Part shown: positions 1 to 10,329 of the stretch, one piece after another
Layout: every line of letters starts with the position of its first letter
Position numbering within the stretch: the stretch's first letter is position 1
Origin: Gari tellinella
Lineage: Eukaryota; Mollusca; Bivalvia; Cardiida; Psammobiidae
Direction: 5' to 3'
Assembly: GCA_922989275.2 (NCBI GenBank)
Contig: OV277871.1
Coordinates: forward strand, 60,967,848-61,031,847
DNA: 64,000 nucleotides
The notes under the pieces: model-generated
Database searches by the model: none
The model's input: the letters and a program-made list of their open reading frames with translations, nothing else
Told to the model about the DNA's origin: nothing
Translations under genes and position numbers: made by a program

Positions 1-1454
1 CTGCATAAACGTACCATTTTTGGTCGAAACGTACCATTTTTAAAAAATTATATAAACCCAACAAGTGCCCAAATAGAAGGACGTCCGTCGTCAAACTTTT
101 TATGCCCCCGGCATCTATAGATGCGGAGGCATATAGTAATCATCCTGTCCGTGTGTGCGTCCGTCCGTCCGTAACAGGTTAAGTAGATTTTACCGTTTCG
201 TCTAACATCAACATGGCTTAATCAAATGGTTGGATACTTATACAGTTGTTGCCTTGGACCATTCCCTATCCACCAATATCACCCAAACTTGATTTTGACC
301 TTGACCTAATTTGGACTTAGAATATTTTAAATGGACTATTTCTTGGTTAACTAGATTTTACCGTTTCGTCTAGCATCAGCATAACTGACTACAATGCTTT
401 GGTACTTATACAGTTGTTGCCTTGGATCACTACCAATCCACCCATATTACCCAACCTTGATTTTGACCTTGACCTTGACCTAATTTGGACTTGGAAAAAA
501 TTCAGAATATATTGTCAAGGATGCCACCGGGGGCATAAGTGTTTATTGAACGCGCATTCTTGTTCTTTAAAGATCTTCTTCTTGGAAACCACTGGGCCAA
601 TTTCTTCAAAACTTCATAGGATTGTTCCTTGTAGTGTACTCTCTCAGATTTCTTCAAATATAGGTCATCCAATTGAAATTGTGGTTGCCATGGCAACCAA
701 TTGAAAAAACTTTAAAAATCTTCTTGTCAAAAACCACTGGTCCGAATTGAAAATAATTTTACCCAAATGTGCCATTGGTGACCCTCTATCAGATTTCTTA
801 AAATAATTTTCCTATCTTAAAAAACATGGCCGCTAGTGGGTGGGGCAGATTTTCCTTATATGGCTATATAGTGAAAACTTTAAAAATCTTCTCGTCTGAA
901 ACCGCTGGTCCGATTTGAAAGTAATTTCACACAAATGATCTATGGGTATCCCTCTACCAGATTTATTAAAATAATTTTGATATCTAAATAAACATGGCCG
1001 CCAGAGGATGGGGCACATTTTCCTTATGTTACTGTATTGTAAAAACTTTAAAAATCTTCTTCTGTGAAACTACTGGTCCAATTTGAAAGTAATTTCACAC
1101 AAATGATCAATTCATGACTCTCTACCAGATTTCTTAAAATCATTTTGTTATCTTTCAATTCATGGCCGCTGGGGCAAGTTTTCCTTATATTTCTGTATAG
1201 AAAATCTTTAAAAATCTTTTTCTCTGAAACTATTGGTCTGATTTAAGAATATTTTTACACAAATAGTGATTCATGGGCAGACCCTTTGCCAGTTTTCTTC
1301 AAATAATCTTCCTAGCTCAAACATGGCCGCCAGAGGGTGGGGATGAATTTACCAATGATGGCTTATAGTGAAAACTTTACCATTACTGGTTCATTACCAT
1401 GACCGTAACCATGGGTACCAGGTGAGCGATTTAGGGCCGCATGCGGCTCTTGTT
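1..1454 (+). mobile_element. HINE-C copy, 5' end degraded, interrupted by HINE-K
   Basis: The interior has four or more diverged tandem units of about 165 bp, each reading 'AAAATCTTCTTCTCTGAAAC ... ACATGGCCGCCAGTGGGTGG'. The 3' end at about 1417-1454 is typical of family C: CAGGTGAGCGATTTAGGGCC, then the small hairpin GGGCCGCATGCGGCTC and CTTGTT. The 5' hairpin is not recognisable. Only ACGTCCGTCGTCAAACTTTT remains at 81-100, just before a second element (101-567) interrupts it. Intact family C copies at 34635 and 47117 show the uninterrupted order. It is non-autonomous: no credible protein is encoded. Confidence 0.75.
101..567 (+). mobile_element. HINE-K element, complete, nested in HINE-C
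   Basis: The 5' end is the hairpin TATGCCCCCGGCATCTATAG/ATGCGGAGGCATA, followed by a CCGTCCGTCCG stretch. The interior is two copies of a roughly 180-bp unit (GATTTTACCGTTTCGTCTA at about 186 and 354). The end carries CCGGGGGCATA, the inverted copy of the terminus, and then CTTGTT. The flanks CAAACTTTT and CTTTAAAGATC join to give the uninterrupted family C sequence seen near 34716 and 47178, so the insertion left no target duplication. Confidence 0.7.
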
Positions 1455-2718
1455 TGTTTACATACGATGTACATACGTTTTCCCTATGTGAGTATTATCC
1501 TCCGTAAGGCGGGGTTGTTTTTATCCACTTATAGAATGGCATTAATCTTCGTATTTCGTAGAAGATAAGTTTCCTTTCGCTAATGCCACACCCAAGCATA
1601 CATGTGATATTTTCTTGGACCCAAATAGGGAGATCTGGAAATTTTAATAGGGAGATTGGGGTGCCAAATAGGGAGCTTTTTTCGCGACACTTTTTTCACG
1701 ACAAAACTAGGCGCAGCCGATGAAAATCCAACACATTTATCTATTTTCATAAGTTTATCACTAATTGCTTATATTGTTTAAATCAGTGAATAGATAAGTC
1801 TATAGACCACTAAGATAGAGACAATTTTCACCCAGAGATACTGACAATGGGCCTATTATTCTCATCTAGGCTGAAAGTAAAGCAGTATACTCTTCTGGAG
1901 CATTCTGCTTCAGTAAAAGCTTAAGCCTGCTTTAAGCTAGATCTACCATCTGCTAGGATACAAGAACTATTTCTTATGGTTCTTATATTATTCATGACTA
2001 GTAAAGATAAACTGGAACTATATCTATTTTCTTGAGAGAATGAATGAAGTAGTTCAAATGGCCTAATTTCTATCTATGGAGTAGATCTTGAAAGAGTTAG
2101 CAACTTAACAATCTGTTATTAATTAAAGTTTGCAGACAGTATGGATCCAGATGAGACGCCGCATCATCTTATCTAGCTACAAAAAATTTGACTATATGAT
2201 ATTTTCTGAAAGAAAATGCACAAAGATTAAATCAGAGAGAATTGTTGCAGACGACATTTACTAACGCCATAATGTGGGCGCGGTTTTAACAACGAAATAA
2301 CGCGTCTAAATTTTCTACCGCGAAAACTGATTGCAAATCTATTTTACGAGCGTAATTGGTTGTAAAATCTAACTTAATAATTATACATTTGCACAAATCG
2401 TATGTAACAAACAGAAATTTAGGTCCAATGTTTAATTTTAATTGATTGTTAGAAAACAATGCTGGGGAAAACTTTTTAGACTAACAAAATATGCGTGATT
2501 CTCGTAGCAAATATTAAGGCGCCCCGTCATTTTGTAACGGTATAATTTTCGAAGTATTTTTCTGTTACGTGAATATTCAAACTAATTTGTGGTGGAAATC
2601 AATTCATAAATGTTAAATTCTGATCAGCTTTCATATAAAATGTGTGCTTGTCCAGAACTTACGGAGAATTATCTGATTTTAATCCGACCCGTATCGGCGA
2701 CCCAACTTAGTGTCACCA
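1455..2718. other. Intron or 5' region with decayed MITE relics; no gene seen
   Basis: About 1868-2060 resembles a decayed T1 MITE: GCTGAAAGTAAAGCAG, then CTGCTTTAAGC, CTGCTAGGATA and a CATGACT tail. About 2135-2185 resembles a T2 palindrome core (CAGTATGGATCCAGATGAGA). The remaining sequence (1455-1860 and 2190-2718) is AT-rich with many stops and no recognised coding or RNA feature. An upstream exon of the FMR1/FXR gene could be hidden here, but I see no convincing one. Confidence 0.4.
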
Positions 2719-2759
2719 TGGTCAGGTGAGTGGTCAATGGCCATTCTGGCCCTCTTGTT
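2719..2759 (+). mobile_element. HINE 3' terminus relic next to exon A
   Basis: The sequence runs GTCAGGTGAGTGGTCAATGG, then the hairpin GGCCATTCTGGCC and CTCTTGTT, the standard 3' end of the B2-type elements. No matching 5' end was found upstream. It ends about 61 bp before the exon A acceptor. Confidence 0.65.
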
Positions 2760-2820
2760 AGGTTCAGGATGAGAAAGATTGAAAGCAAAGGATGTAAAGT
2801 AGGGAGAATGTGTTTTTTAG

Positions 2821-2985
2821 ATGATGGTGAAAATAGACAAATAGACTGGTCTAAAGAAATGGCAAATGAAGACCGGAAACAGTCTGGTTATTTAACTGAC
2901 AGTGTGCTCAGTCGAGGTGGCAGGGGAGGTTACCGTCGTGGAAGAGGCAGAAGCAGGGGAGGCTACTCTTCCAACAGAAGTTCAG
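2821..2985 (+). CDS. Fmr1: FMR1/FXR exon A: DWS motif and RGG box
   Basis: The acceptor is TGTGTTTTTTAG before 2821 and the donor is TTCAG|GTAGGC after 2985. The exon is 165 bp, phase 1 at both ends (55 codons). Reading from the split GAT codon it gives DDGENRQIDWSKEMANEDRK, then SGYLTDSVLS, then the RGG box RGGRGGYRRGRGRSRGGY (about 2913-2966). The DWS at 2844-2852 corresponds to the ELSDWS just before the RGG box in vertebrate FMR1 and FXR1. In the family the RGG box binds structured or G-rich RNA and is a target of arginine methylation. The open frame runs upstream to 2730, but that part includes a transposon end and lacks family similarity, so the acceptor at 2820 is preferred. An alternative acceptor a few codons downstream (AATAG) cannot be excluded. 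Confidence 0.85.
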
Positions 2986-3190
2986 GTAGGCAGCCCTGGA
3001 AACAGTATACATTGTAAATCCATTTGTAGCACTTTTGTGTATGGCAGTTCAAGGCAAGGGACCATTTTTACATACACATATCTCAGCTAGGATAGAACAG
3101 TTAGACCTGGCACTAAGGCCACTGAACATTGAAGTGTAAGACAGCTTATTGCATCTATAACCCTTTACCCATAAATACACCTCTTTACCC

Positions 3191-5635
3191 TTTTTAGCTC
3201 ACCTGAGCTAGCTCAGGGTGAGCCTTTGCAATCCTTGAATGTCCGGCGTACGTCGTCCGTCGTGCGGCGTCAACAATTTTAGTGTTTACACTCTAGAGGC
3301 GACAATATTTATTCAATCTTTCTCAAAGTTGCTCAGATGGTATATTGCCATAAGATTTCAGATGAGTTCGATTATGGTTGAAATCTGACAATTAGGTCAT
3401 GAGTTATCAACCTTTGAATTGCTGAAAATGCCATATTTATCAGTGTTTACACTCTAGAGGCCACAATTTTTATCCAATCTTTCTAAAACTTGCCCAGATT
3501 GTATATCACTATATGAGTTCGGATGAGTTTGATTTTGGTTGAAATCGAACAAATAGATCAAGAGTTATCTACCTTTGAACTGCTGAAAATGCCATATTTA
3601 AGGTTGTTTACATTCTAGAGTTCACAATTTTTATCCAATCTATCTCAAACTTGCTCAGAATGTATATTACCATAAGACTTCGGATGAGTTCAATTATGGT
3701 TTTGATCGGAACAATAGGTCAAGAGTTATCTACCTTTGAATTGCTGAAAATGACATATTTATTGGTTTTTAGCTCACCTGAGCTAGCTCAGGGTGAGCTA
3801 TTGCAATCCTTGAATGTCCGTCGTCCGTCGTGCATCGTCCGGCGTCAACAATTTTAGTGTTTACACTCTAGAGTCCACAATATTTATCCAATCTTTCTCA
3901 AACTTGCTCAGATGGTATATTGCCATAAGAGTTCGGATGAGTTCGATTTTGGTTGAAATCGGACAAATAGGTAATGAGTTATCTACCTTTGAACTGCTGA
4001 AAATGCCATATTTAACAGTGTTTACACTCTTGAGGCCACAGTATTTATCTAATCTTTCTAAAACTTGCCCAGATTGTATATGACCATAAGAGTTCGAATG
4101 AGTTCGATTATGGTTGAAATCGGACCAATAGGTCAGGAGTTAACTACCTTTGAATTGCTGAAAATGCCATATTTAATAGTGTTTACACTCTAGAGGCCAC
4201 AATTTTTATCCAATCTATCTCAAACCTGCTCAGATTGTCAATGACTATAAGAATTCAAATGAGTTTGATTATGGTGGAAATCAGACTCATAGGTCGAGAG
4301 TTATCTACCTTTGAATTGCTGAAAATGCCATATTTAACGATGTTTACACTCTAGAGGTCACAAATTTTATCTAATCTTTCTCAAACTTACTCAGATTGAA
4401 TATTACCATAAGACTTCGAATGAGTTCAATTATGGTTGTAATCAGATCAATAGGTCAAAAGTTATCTACCTTTGAATTGCTGAAAATGATATATTTAAAA
4501 GTGTTTACGCTCTAGAGGCCACAATATTTATCCAAGCTCTCTCAAACTTGCCCAGATTGTATATGACCATAAGAGTTGGAAAAAAAGTGATTATGGTTGG
4601 AATCAGACACATAGATCAAGAGATATCTACCTTTGAATGGCTGAAAATGCCATATTTTACAGCGTTTACACTGTTGCCACTACAGTTTTCAATGGATTTT
4701 GATTATACTTGTACACAAAGGATGTAGCTATACATTCTGGAAGGAGTGCAATTATTGTTGAAATGTTATCATTGTGGCAATAGTTACCTGCCCTTGATAT
4801 ACTTTGAAATGCTAGAAAAAAGCTTCATTTCAGTATTGTTTAGGCTCTAGTTATCTGCCTTTAGTGTACTCTACTATACTACAGTAGATCGACAAACTTG
4901 AATGGATTTAGAATAAAACGGGTGAAATTCAAAGATAAAGCTATCAGGCTTCATTACAAATGGTGAGCGATATCAGGGCCTTCAGGCCCTCTTGTTACAC
5001 TCTAGAGGCCACAGATTTTATCCAATCTTTCTCAAACTTGCTCAGATTGTATATGACCATAAGAGTTCGGATCAGTTCAATTATGGTTGTAATCGGACCA
5101 ATGGGTCAAGAGTTATCTACCTTTGAACTGCTGAAAATGACATATTTAACAGTGTTTACGCTCTAGAGGCCACAATATTTATCCAAGCTCTTTCAAACTT
5201 GCCCAGATTGTATATGACCATAAGAGTTAGAAAAAGTGTAATTTTGGTTGAAATTGGACCAATAGATCAAGAGTTATCTACCTTTGAACTGCTGAAAATG
5301 CCATATTTTACAGTGTTTACACTCTTGCAACTACATTTTTCAATGGATTTTCATTATACACAAAGTATATAGCTATACCTTCTCGAAGGAATGTAATTAT
5401 TGTTGAAATCTAATCATTGTGGCAATAGTTACCTGCCCTTGATATACTTTGAAATGCTAGAAAAAGGCTTCATTTCAGTATTGTTTAGGCTCAAGTTATA
5501 TGCCTTTGATGTTCTCTTCTATACTAGAATAGGTCGACAAACTTGAATGGATTTAGAATAAAAATGGTGAAATTCAAAGGTAAAGCTATCAGGCTTCATT
5601 ACAAATGGTGAGCGATATCAGGGCCTTCCTCTTGT
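3191..5635 (+). mobile_element. HINE-A, outer copy
   Basis: It starts TTTTTAGCTCACCTGAGCTA with the hairpin partner CTCAGGGTGAGC, followed by a GTCCGTCGTGCGGCG stretch. The interior is an array of roughly 161-bp units, each starting near GTGTTTACACTCTAGAGGCC and ending GCTGAAAATGCCATATTTAA. A distinct last section (CTACAGTTTTCAATGGATTT, then TTGAAATGCTAGAAA) leads to the 3' end GGTGAGCGATATCAGGGCCT and CTTGT. It is split by another HINE-A copy at 3766-4996. It sits in a decayed T1-like sequence. Confidence 0.8.
3766..4996 (+). mobile_element. HINE-A, inner copy nested in HINE-A
   Basis: A complete second copy starts TTTTTAGCTCACCTGAGCTA and ends in the palindromic GGGCCTTCAGGCCC and CTCTTGTT. 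It carries about five tandem units of roughly 161 bp. The outer array breaks at 'CATATTTATTGGT' and resumes with ACACTCTAGAGGCC. This is the sequence expected at the unit boundary (GTGTTTACACTC), so only a T-run was the target and no duplication was made. Confidence 0.8.
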
Positions 5636-5640
5636 AATTA

Positions 5641-5731
5641 AAACCCATTACCCCATACGCCTCAAATTTATCCCTCCACTGAGGAATATAGTTCCACTTT
5701 ATATAGCCATGAATATATACAATAAGAAATA
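5641..5731 (+). mobile_element. T1 MITE, left part
   Basis: AACCCATTACCCCATA, then CCTCCACTGAGGAATA and TTCCACTTTATA, follows the order of the left half of the uninterrupted T1 copy at 49559-49811. The element is broken at an ATTTTT run by HINE-A and continues at 9712. Confidence 0.75.
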
Positions 5732-6998
5732 TTTTTAGCTCACCTGAGCTAGCTCAGGATGAGCTTTTGCAATCCTTTAATGTCCGGCGTTAGTTGTCCG
5801 TCGTTAGTCGTCAACAATTTTAGTGTTTACACTCTAGAGGCCACAATTTTTATCCAATCTTTCTCAAACATATTCAGATTGTATATTACCATAAGAGTTC
5901 GGATGTGTTCGATTATGGTTGAAATCTAACCAATAGGTCAAGAGTTATCTACCTTTGAATTGCTGAAAATGCCATATTTAACAGTGTTTACACTCTAGAG
6001 GCCACAATTTTTATCGAGTCTTTTCCAAACTTGCTCAGATTGTATATTACCATAAGAGTTCGGACGATTTTGATTATGGTTGAAATCATACCAATAGGTC
6101 AGGAGTTATCTACCTTTGAATTGCTGAAAATGCAATATTTAAGGGTATTTACACTCTAGAGGCCACAATTTTTATCCAATCTATTTCAAACTTGCTCAGA
6201 TTGTATAAGTCTGTAAGAGTTTTAATGAGTTTAATTATGGTTGAAATTAGACTAATAGATAGAGAGTTATCCACCTTAGAATTGCTGAAAATGCCATATT
6301 TTAGGGTGTTTACACTCTAGAAGTCACAATTTTTATCTAATCTTTCTCAAACTTGCTCAGATTATATATGACCATAAGAGATCATATGAGTCCGATTATG
6401 GTTGAAATTGAATGAAATAGGTCAAGAGTTATCTACCTTTGAATTGCTGAAAATGCCATATTTAACATTGTTTACATTCTAGCGGCCACAATTTTTATCG
6501 AGTCTTTTCCAAACTTTCTCAGATTGTATATTACCATAAGAGTTCGAATAAGTGTGATTATGGTTGAAATCTGATAAATAGGCAGTGTTTGTATTAGCTT
6601 TGAAATACAGTGAGTCCCTGGGACTCAGAGGGTTAGGAAAAGTTGAGTCCCAGGCAAAAATTACTGAGTCCTGGATTTTTTTTCCAATTATGAAGGTTTC
6701 TTGCATTGTTTAACTCTTTAAAACTGGGCAAAACAATTTAAAAGCATTAAACAAGTTAATAACTTTTAATGTTGAATGATCATAATACATTCTAACCTCA
6801 AACAACAACATACAGTAAAACTTCTTTATTTCGACCACTAAATTTTGTTATTAATGGGGGCTTAAGGCTGGTAACTGCTTAAAGCAAAGAGAAATAAAAG
6901 AGAAAGATCTCAATCTCTGTTCATTGTCACCTTGCTTTAAGCTGTCACCTGTGACTGTCTTGTATACAATCAATTACTCAAATAGTCAATGTCCGATG

Positions 6999-7199
6999 TC
7001 AGGTGTCGGACGAGTGTACTGCGTTGGAAATCGCAGCTACCTGTTGTGAAAGTATTTTTTGCATTTGATTCTGTGCACAACAGGCAGCGCATTTTAATTT
7101 GGTTTGTTCTTTCACTAACCATTCTTTAAAAGCAGCGTCTCTAAGCCACGCGTCTTGGAAATTCCTGGTATGTTTCGCTTTTTTCTGTGCAGACGCCAT
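6999..7199 (-). pseudogene. Zinc-finger N-terminal fragment of a transposon or domesticated protein
   Basis: From the ATG at 7199 on the minus strand it reads MASAQKKAKHTRNFQDAWLR, then DAAFKEWLVKEQTKLKCAAC. The aromatic FQ..WL..., W and C..C pattern is like the start of TTF/BED-type zinc fingers found in hAT-related transposases and derived proteins. After the first cysteine pair the expected histidines are not seen and the frame ends after about 26 more residues (67 aa in total). So it is truncated, or a first exon whose remainder is lost. It lies inside the CAGTG-ended element. HINE-B2 interrupts its upstream region about 155 bp before the ATG. Family assignment is from pattern memory only. 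Confidence 0.4.
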
Positions 7200-7355
7200 G
7201 ATTTTACACAATAGAGAACTTCCGGTCTGGGTACCGACTGCTTCTCGATTGTTTACGAACACGCGTGCCGCGAATCGAAGAGGAAAATTGCTACCAGTCT
7301 GATAAAGACAGTGACGATGCACGTCACGTGTTTTGATTAATTTGGGAAACCCGGA

Positions 7356-9060
7356 TTTTTAGCTCACCTGAGCACAAGGTGAGCTTTTGTGGTCGGTCTT
7401 TGTCCGTCGTGCATTGTGCGTCAACAATTTCTTCAAACATCTTCTTCTTCAAACCGCTTGCCTGATTGCAACCAAACTTCACAGGAATGTTCCTTGGGTC
7501 AAGCTCTTTCAAAGTTGTTCAAAGAATTTGAAACAATGCAGAACTCTGGTTGCCATGGCAACCAAAGTGAAAAAATAAGGAAATCTTAAAAAATCTTCTT
7601 GTCAAAAACCACAAAGGCTAGAGCTTAGATATTTGGCACATAGTATCATCTATAGGTCCTCTATCAAGATTGTTCAAAGTTTGACCCTGGGGTCAAAATT
7701 GGCCCCGCCCCGGGGGTCACCGTTTTACAAAGAGTTATATAGTGAAATGTTAAAACATCTTCTTCTTCAAAACCACATGCCTGATTGCAACCAAACTTCA
7801 CAGGAATGTTCCTTGGGTGAAGCTCTTTCAAATTTGTTCAAAGAATTAAAAACAATGCAGAACTCTGGTTGCCATGGCAACCAAAGTGAAAAAATAAGGA
7901 AATCTTAAAAAATCTTCTTGTCAAAAACCACAAGGGCCAGAGCTTAGATATTTGGCACATGGCATCATCTATAGGTCCTCTATCAAGATTGTTCAAAGTT
8001 TGACCCTGGGGTCAAAATTGGCCCCACCCTGGGGTCACCATTTTACATAGAGTTATATAGTGAAATGTTCAAACATTTTTCTCTGAAACCATCATGGCCA
8101 GAGCTTTTATATTTGGCAATGTGTAATGTCTAAAGGTCCTTCACATATGTTGACGAATTGGTTCCGGTCTGTTGAATATCTGGGTCACTGGAGCTAAAAA
8201 TAGATTTTTTCAATGAAAACTTTAAAAAATCTTCTTGTCTGAAACCAAAATACACTGAGCTTAGATATTTTGCACATAGCATTGTCTACAGGTTCTCTAT
8301 TAAAGTTGTTCAAATTTTGTTCCTGGGACCAAAATTGGCCCCGCCCCGGGGGTCGCTGTTTTACGTAGAGTTATAGTGAAATGTTCAAACACATTTTTCT
8401 CTAAAACCAGAGCTTTGATATTTGGCATGGTGTAACGTCTAGAGGTCCTTCACATATGTTGTCGAATTGGTTCCCGTGTGTTGAATATCTGGGTCACTGG
8501 AGCTAAAAATAGATTTTTTCAAATTTTTTTAAAAATCTTGTCTGAAACCAAAATACACTTAGCTTAGATATTATGCACATAGCATCGTCTACAGGTCCTC
8601 TATCAAATTTGTTCAAATTTTGCCACTGGGGTCAAATTTGGCCCAAGCCCAGGTGTCGCCATTTTACATGGAGTTATTTAGTGAAATTTTCAAACACATT
8701 TTTCTTTGAAATCAATATGGCTAGAGCTTAGATATTTTGCATGATGTAATGTCTAGAGGTCTTTCACATATGTTGATGAATTGGTTCCGGTCTGTTGCAT
8801 ATCTGGGTCACCAGAGCTAAACATAGATTTTTTTCAATGAAAACTAAAAATCTTCTTGTCTGAAATCATAGTACACTGAGCTTAGATTTTTGGCACATAG
8901 CATCGTCTACAGGTCCTGTATCAAGAGCATTCATATTATGTCCCTGGGGTCAAAAGTGACCCCGCCCGTGGGTAAAAGTTTCACAAATCTTCTTTTCTGA
9001 AATCACTGACCCATCACCATGTACAGGTGAGCGATTAAGGGCCACTCTGGCCCTCTTGTT
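7356..9060 (+). mobile_element. HINE-B2 element
   Basis: It begins TTTTTAGCTCACCTGAGCAC with partner AAGGTGAGC, then TTTGTCCGTCGTGC. The interior alternates a section with CTGATTGCAACCAAACTTCA / TGGTTGCCATGGCAACCAAA with another reading GAGCTTAGATATTTGGCACA ... CCTGGGGTCAAAATTGGCCC ... GGAGCTAAAAATAGATTTTT. It ends CAGGTGAGCGATTAAGGGCC with the hairpin GGGCCACTCTGGCCC and CTTGTT. Several short open frames through the duplicated section are shadows of the repeat. Confidence 0.8.
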
Positions 9061-9711
9061 CATATTATTAGACTTGAGTGACAGCCTCGTTTTCATTCTG
9101 GAGCTTTGCTATGAAACGTCGATCGAGACGTAGTCAAGTAAATAACAACGGAGAGTTAATTTTTAGATTGTTTTTCTTTAACTTCTTTTTATGGTTATTA
9201 AAATCACTCTTTTTCATCTTCCGTCCCAGGGACGTAACGGACTTTATTATTTTCCGTCCCTGGCATTTTCGTTACGTAATTAGATATGAATACGCCGTAA
9301 ATACAAACACTGAATAGGTCAAGTGTTATCTGCCCTTGAATTGCTGAAAATGCAATATCCAACAGCGTTTACACTCGTGCAACTTCAGTTTTCAATTGAT
9401 TTTGATTGTACTTGCACACAAATTATATAGCTATAAGTTCTCGAAGTAGTGCAATTATTGTTGAAATCTAATCATTGTGGCAATAGTTATCTGCCCTTGA
9501 CATACTTTGAAATGCTAGAAAAGGCTTCATTTCAGTATTGTTTAGGCTCTAGTTATCTGCCCTTGAATTCTGAGGTTTGTATCCCAAAATTGTTTACATG
9601 CTATACTACATGTTTGAATAGATTTAGACTAAAACATGTGAAACAGAAAGGTAAAACTATCAGGCTGCAGTACAACAGGTGAGCGATATCAGGGCCTTCA
9701 GGCCTTCTTGT

Positions 9712-9852
9712 TTATATCCTAATATATAATAACTTAAAGCAGACTAAAAGTAAAGCAGAATGTGCCTTAAGGCACATTCTGCTTTACTTTCAACCTGCTT
9801 TAAGTGGTCACCTGACTTCAAAACTAGATATAGGCTATGGGGTAATGGGTTA
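9712..9852 (+). mobile_element. T1 MITE, right part with palindromic core
   Basis: This completes the T1 element begun at 5641. The core palindrome at about 9733-9804 pairs AAAGTAAAGCAGAATGTGCC with GGCACATTCTGCTTTACTTT, followed by CCTGCTTTAAG and the inverted end TATGGGGTAATGGGTT. Confidence 0.78.
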
Positions 9853-9939
9853 GTTATTCATGAACTAAGATAAGAAGCCCCCCCAGCTAGAAAATCTTGA
9901 ACATGGAATATAAAAGGCATTTCCAGTACCTTTCCAGTT

Positions 9940-10030
9940 GGGAACATAAAGCAGAATGAAAGTAAAGCAGAATGTTCCTTTATAAGGAGAATTCTACTTT
10001 ACTTTCAACCTGTTTTGAGGTAACGGGTTA
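9940..10030. mobile_element. T1-type palindrome, shortened
   Basis: AAAGTAAAGCAGAATGTTCC and its partner AGAATTCTACTTTACTTT, followed by CAACCTGTTTTGAGGTAACG, form a T1-like foldback without the outer arms. Confidence 0.6.
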
Positions 10031-10134
10031 AAGCAGAATAATGAGTCTTCTGTAGAATTTCAGACAGATATGAAATGAAAATGAAGAGGCCTTGTCGTTA
10101 GGGTTAGGCTATGCTCATGTTGGAGCAATAGATA

Positions 10135-10312
10135 CAGAGCTCCAAATAAGGGGAGTATTTCAAAAACTAAAATCTTACTTCTGCATAAAACCCTATGGTG
10201 TCACTACTATATGATTCTAATGAGTAGTAACTCCATAGGATTTGGTGCTGAAATGAGTGAGAAAATGTTGGATTTGTTCACTTTTCTCCCTCTTATCTGG
10301 AGCCCCGTAGAT
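10135..10312. mobile_element. T3 foldback MITE
   Basis: It starts GAGCTCCAAATAAGGGGAGT, passes AAAACCCTATGGTGTCACTA and its inverted partner, and ends CTCCCTCTTATCTGGAGC. Other copies are at 13187, 43656, 57079 and 61866. Confidence 0.65.
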
Positions 10313-10329
10313 GCAGTTTTTAATACCCA

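Larger units (their letters stand above)
6583..9312. mobile_element. DNA transposon with CAGTGTTTGTATT TIRs, hAT-like, degraded
   Basis: CAGTGTTTGTATT at 6583 is mirrored by AATACAAACACTG ending at 9312, and AATAGG is repeated at both flanks (6577-6582 and 9313-9318). CAGTG ends with a short duplication recall hAT or related superfamilies, but a 6-bp rather than 8-bp duplication leaves the superfamily open. Inside is a minus-strand zinc-finger fragment (6999-7199) and a later HINE-B2 insertion (7356-9060). Without that insertion the element is only about 1.0 kb, far too short for a whole transposase. GAGTCCCTGGGACTCAG near the left end and CCGTCCCAGGGACG near the right end are further partly palindromic sequence. 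Confidence 0.6.
5732..9711 (+). mobile_element. HINE-A interrupted by a TIR transposon
   Basis: It has the 5' hairpin GCTCACCTGAGCTAGCTCAG/GATGAGC, then at least five roughly 161-bp units to 6582. The array resumes at 9313 with AATAGGTCAAGTGTTATCTG and runs to the usual A-type 3' end, GGTGAGCGATATCAGGGCCT and TTCTTGTT. The 2.7 kb between belongs to a separate transposon. Confidence 0.78.

Noticed and set aside
2730..2820. Upstream extension of the exon A frame from an ATG
   Set aside because: The first part is the end of a transposable element, and TTTTTTAG at 2820 is a good acceptor just before the conserved DWS region.
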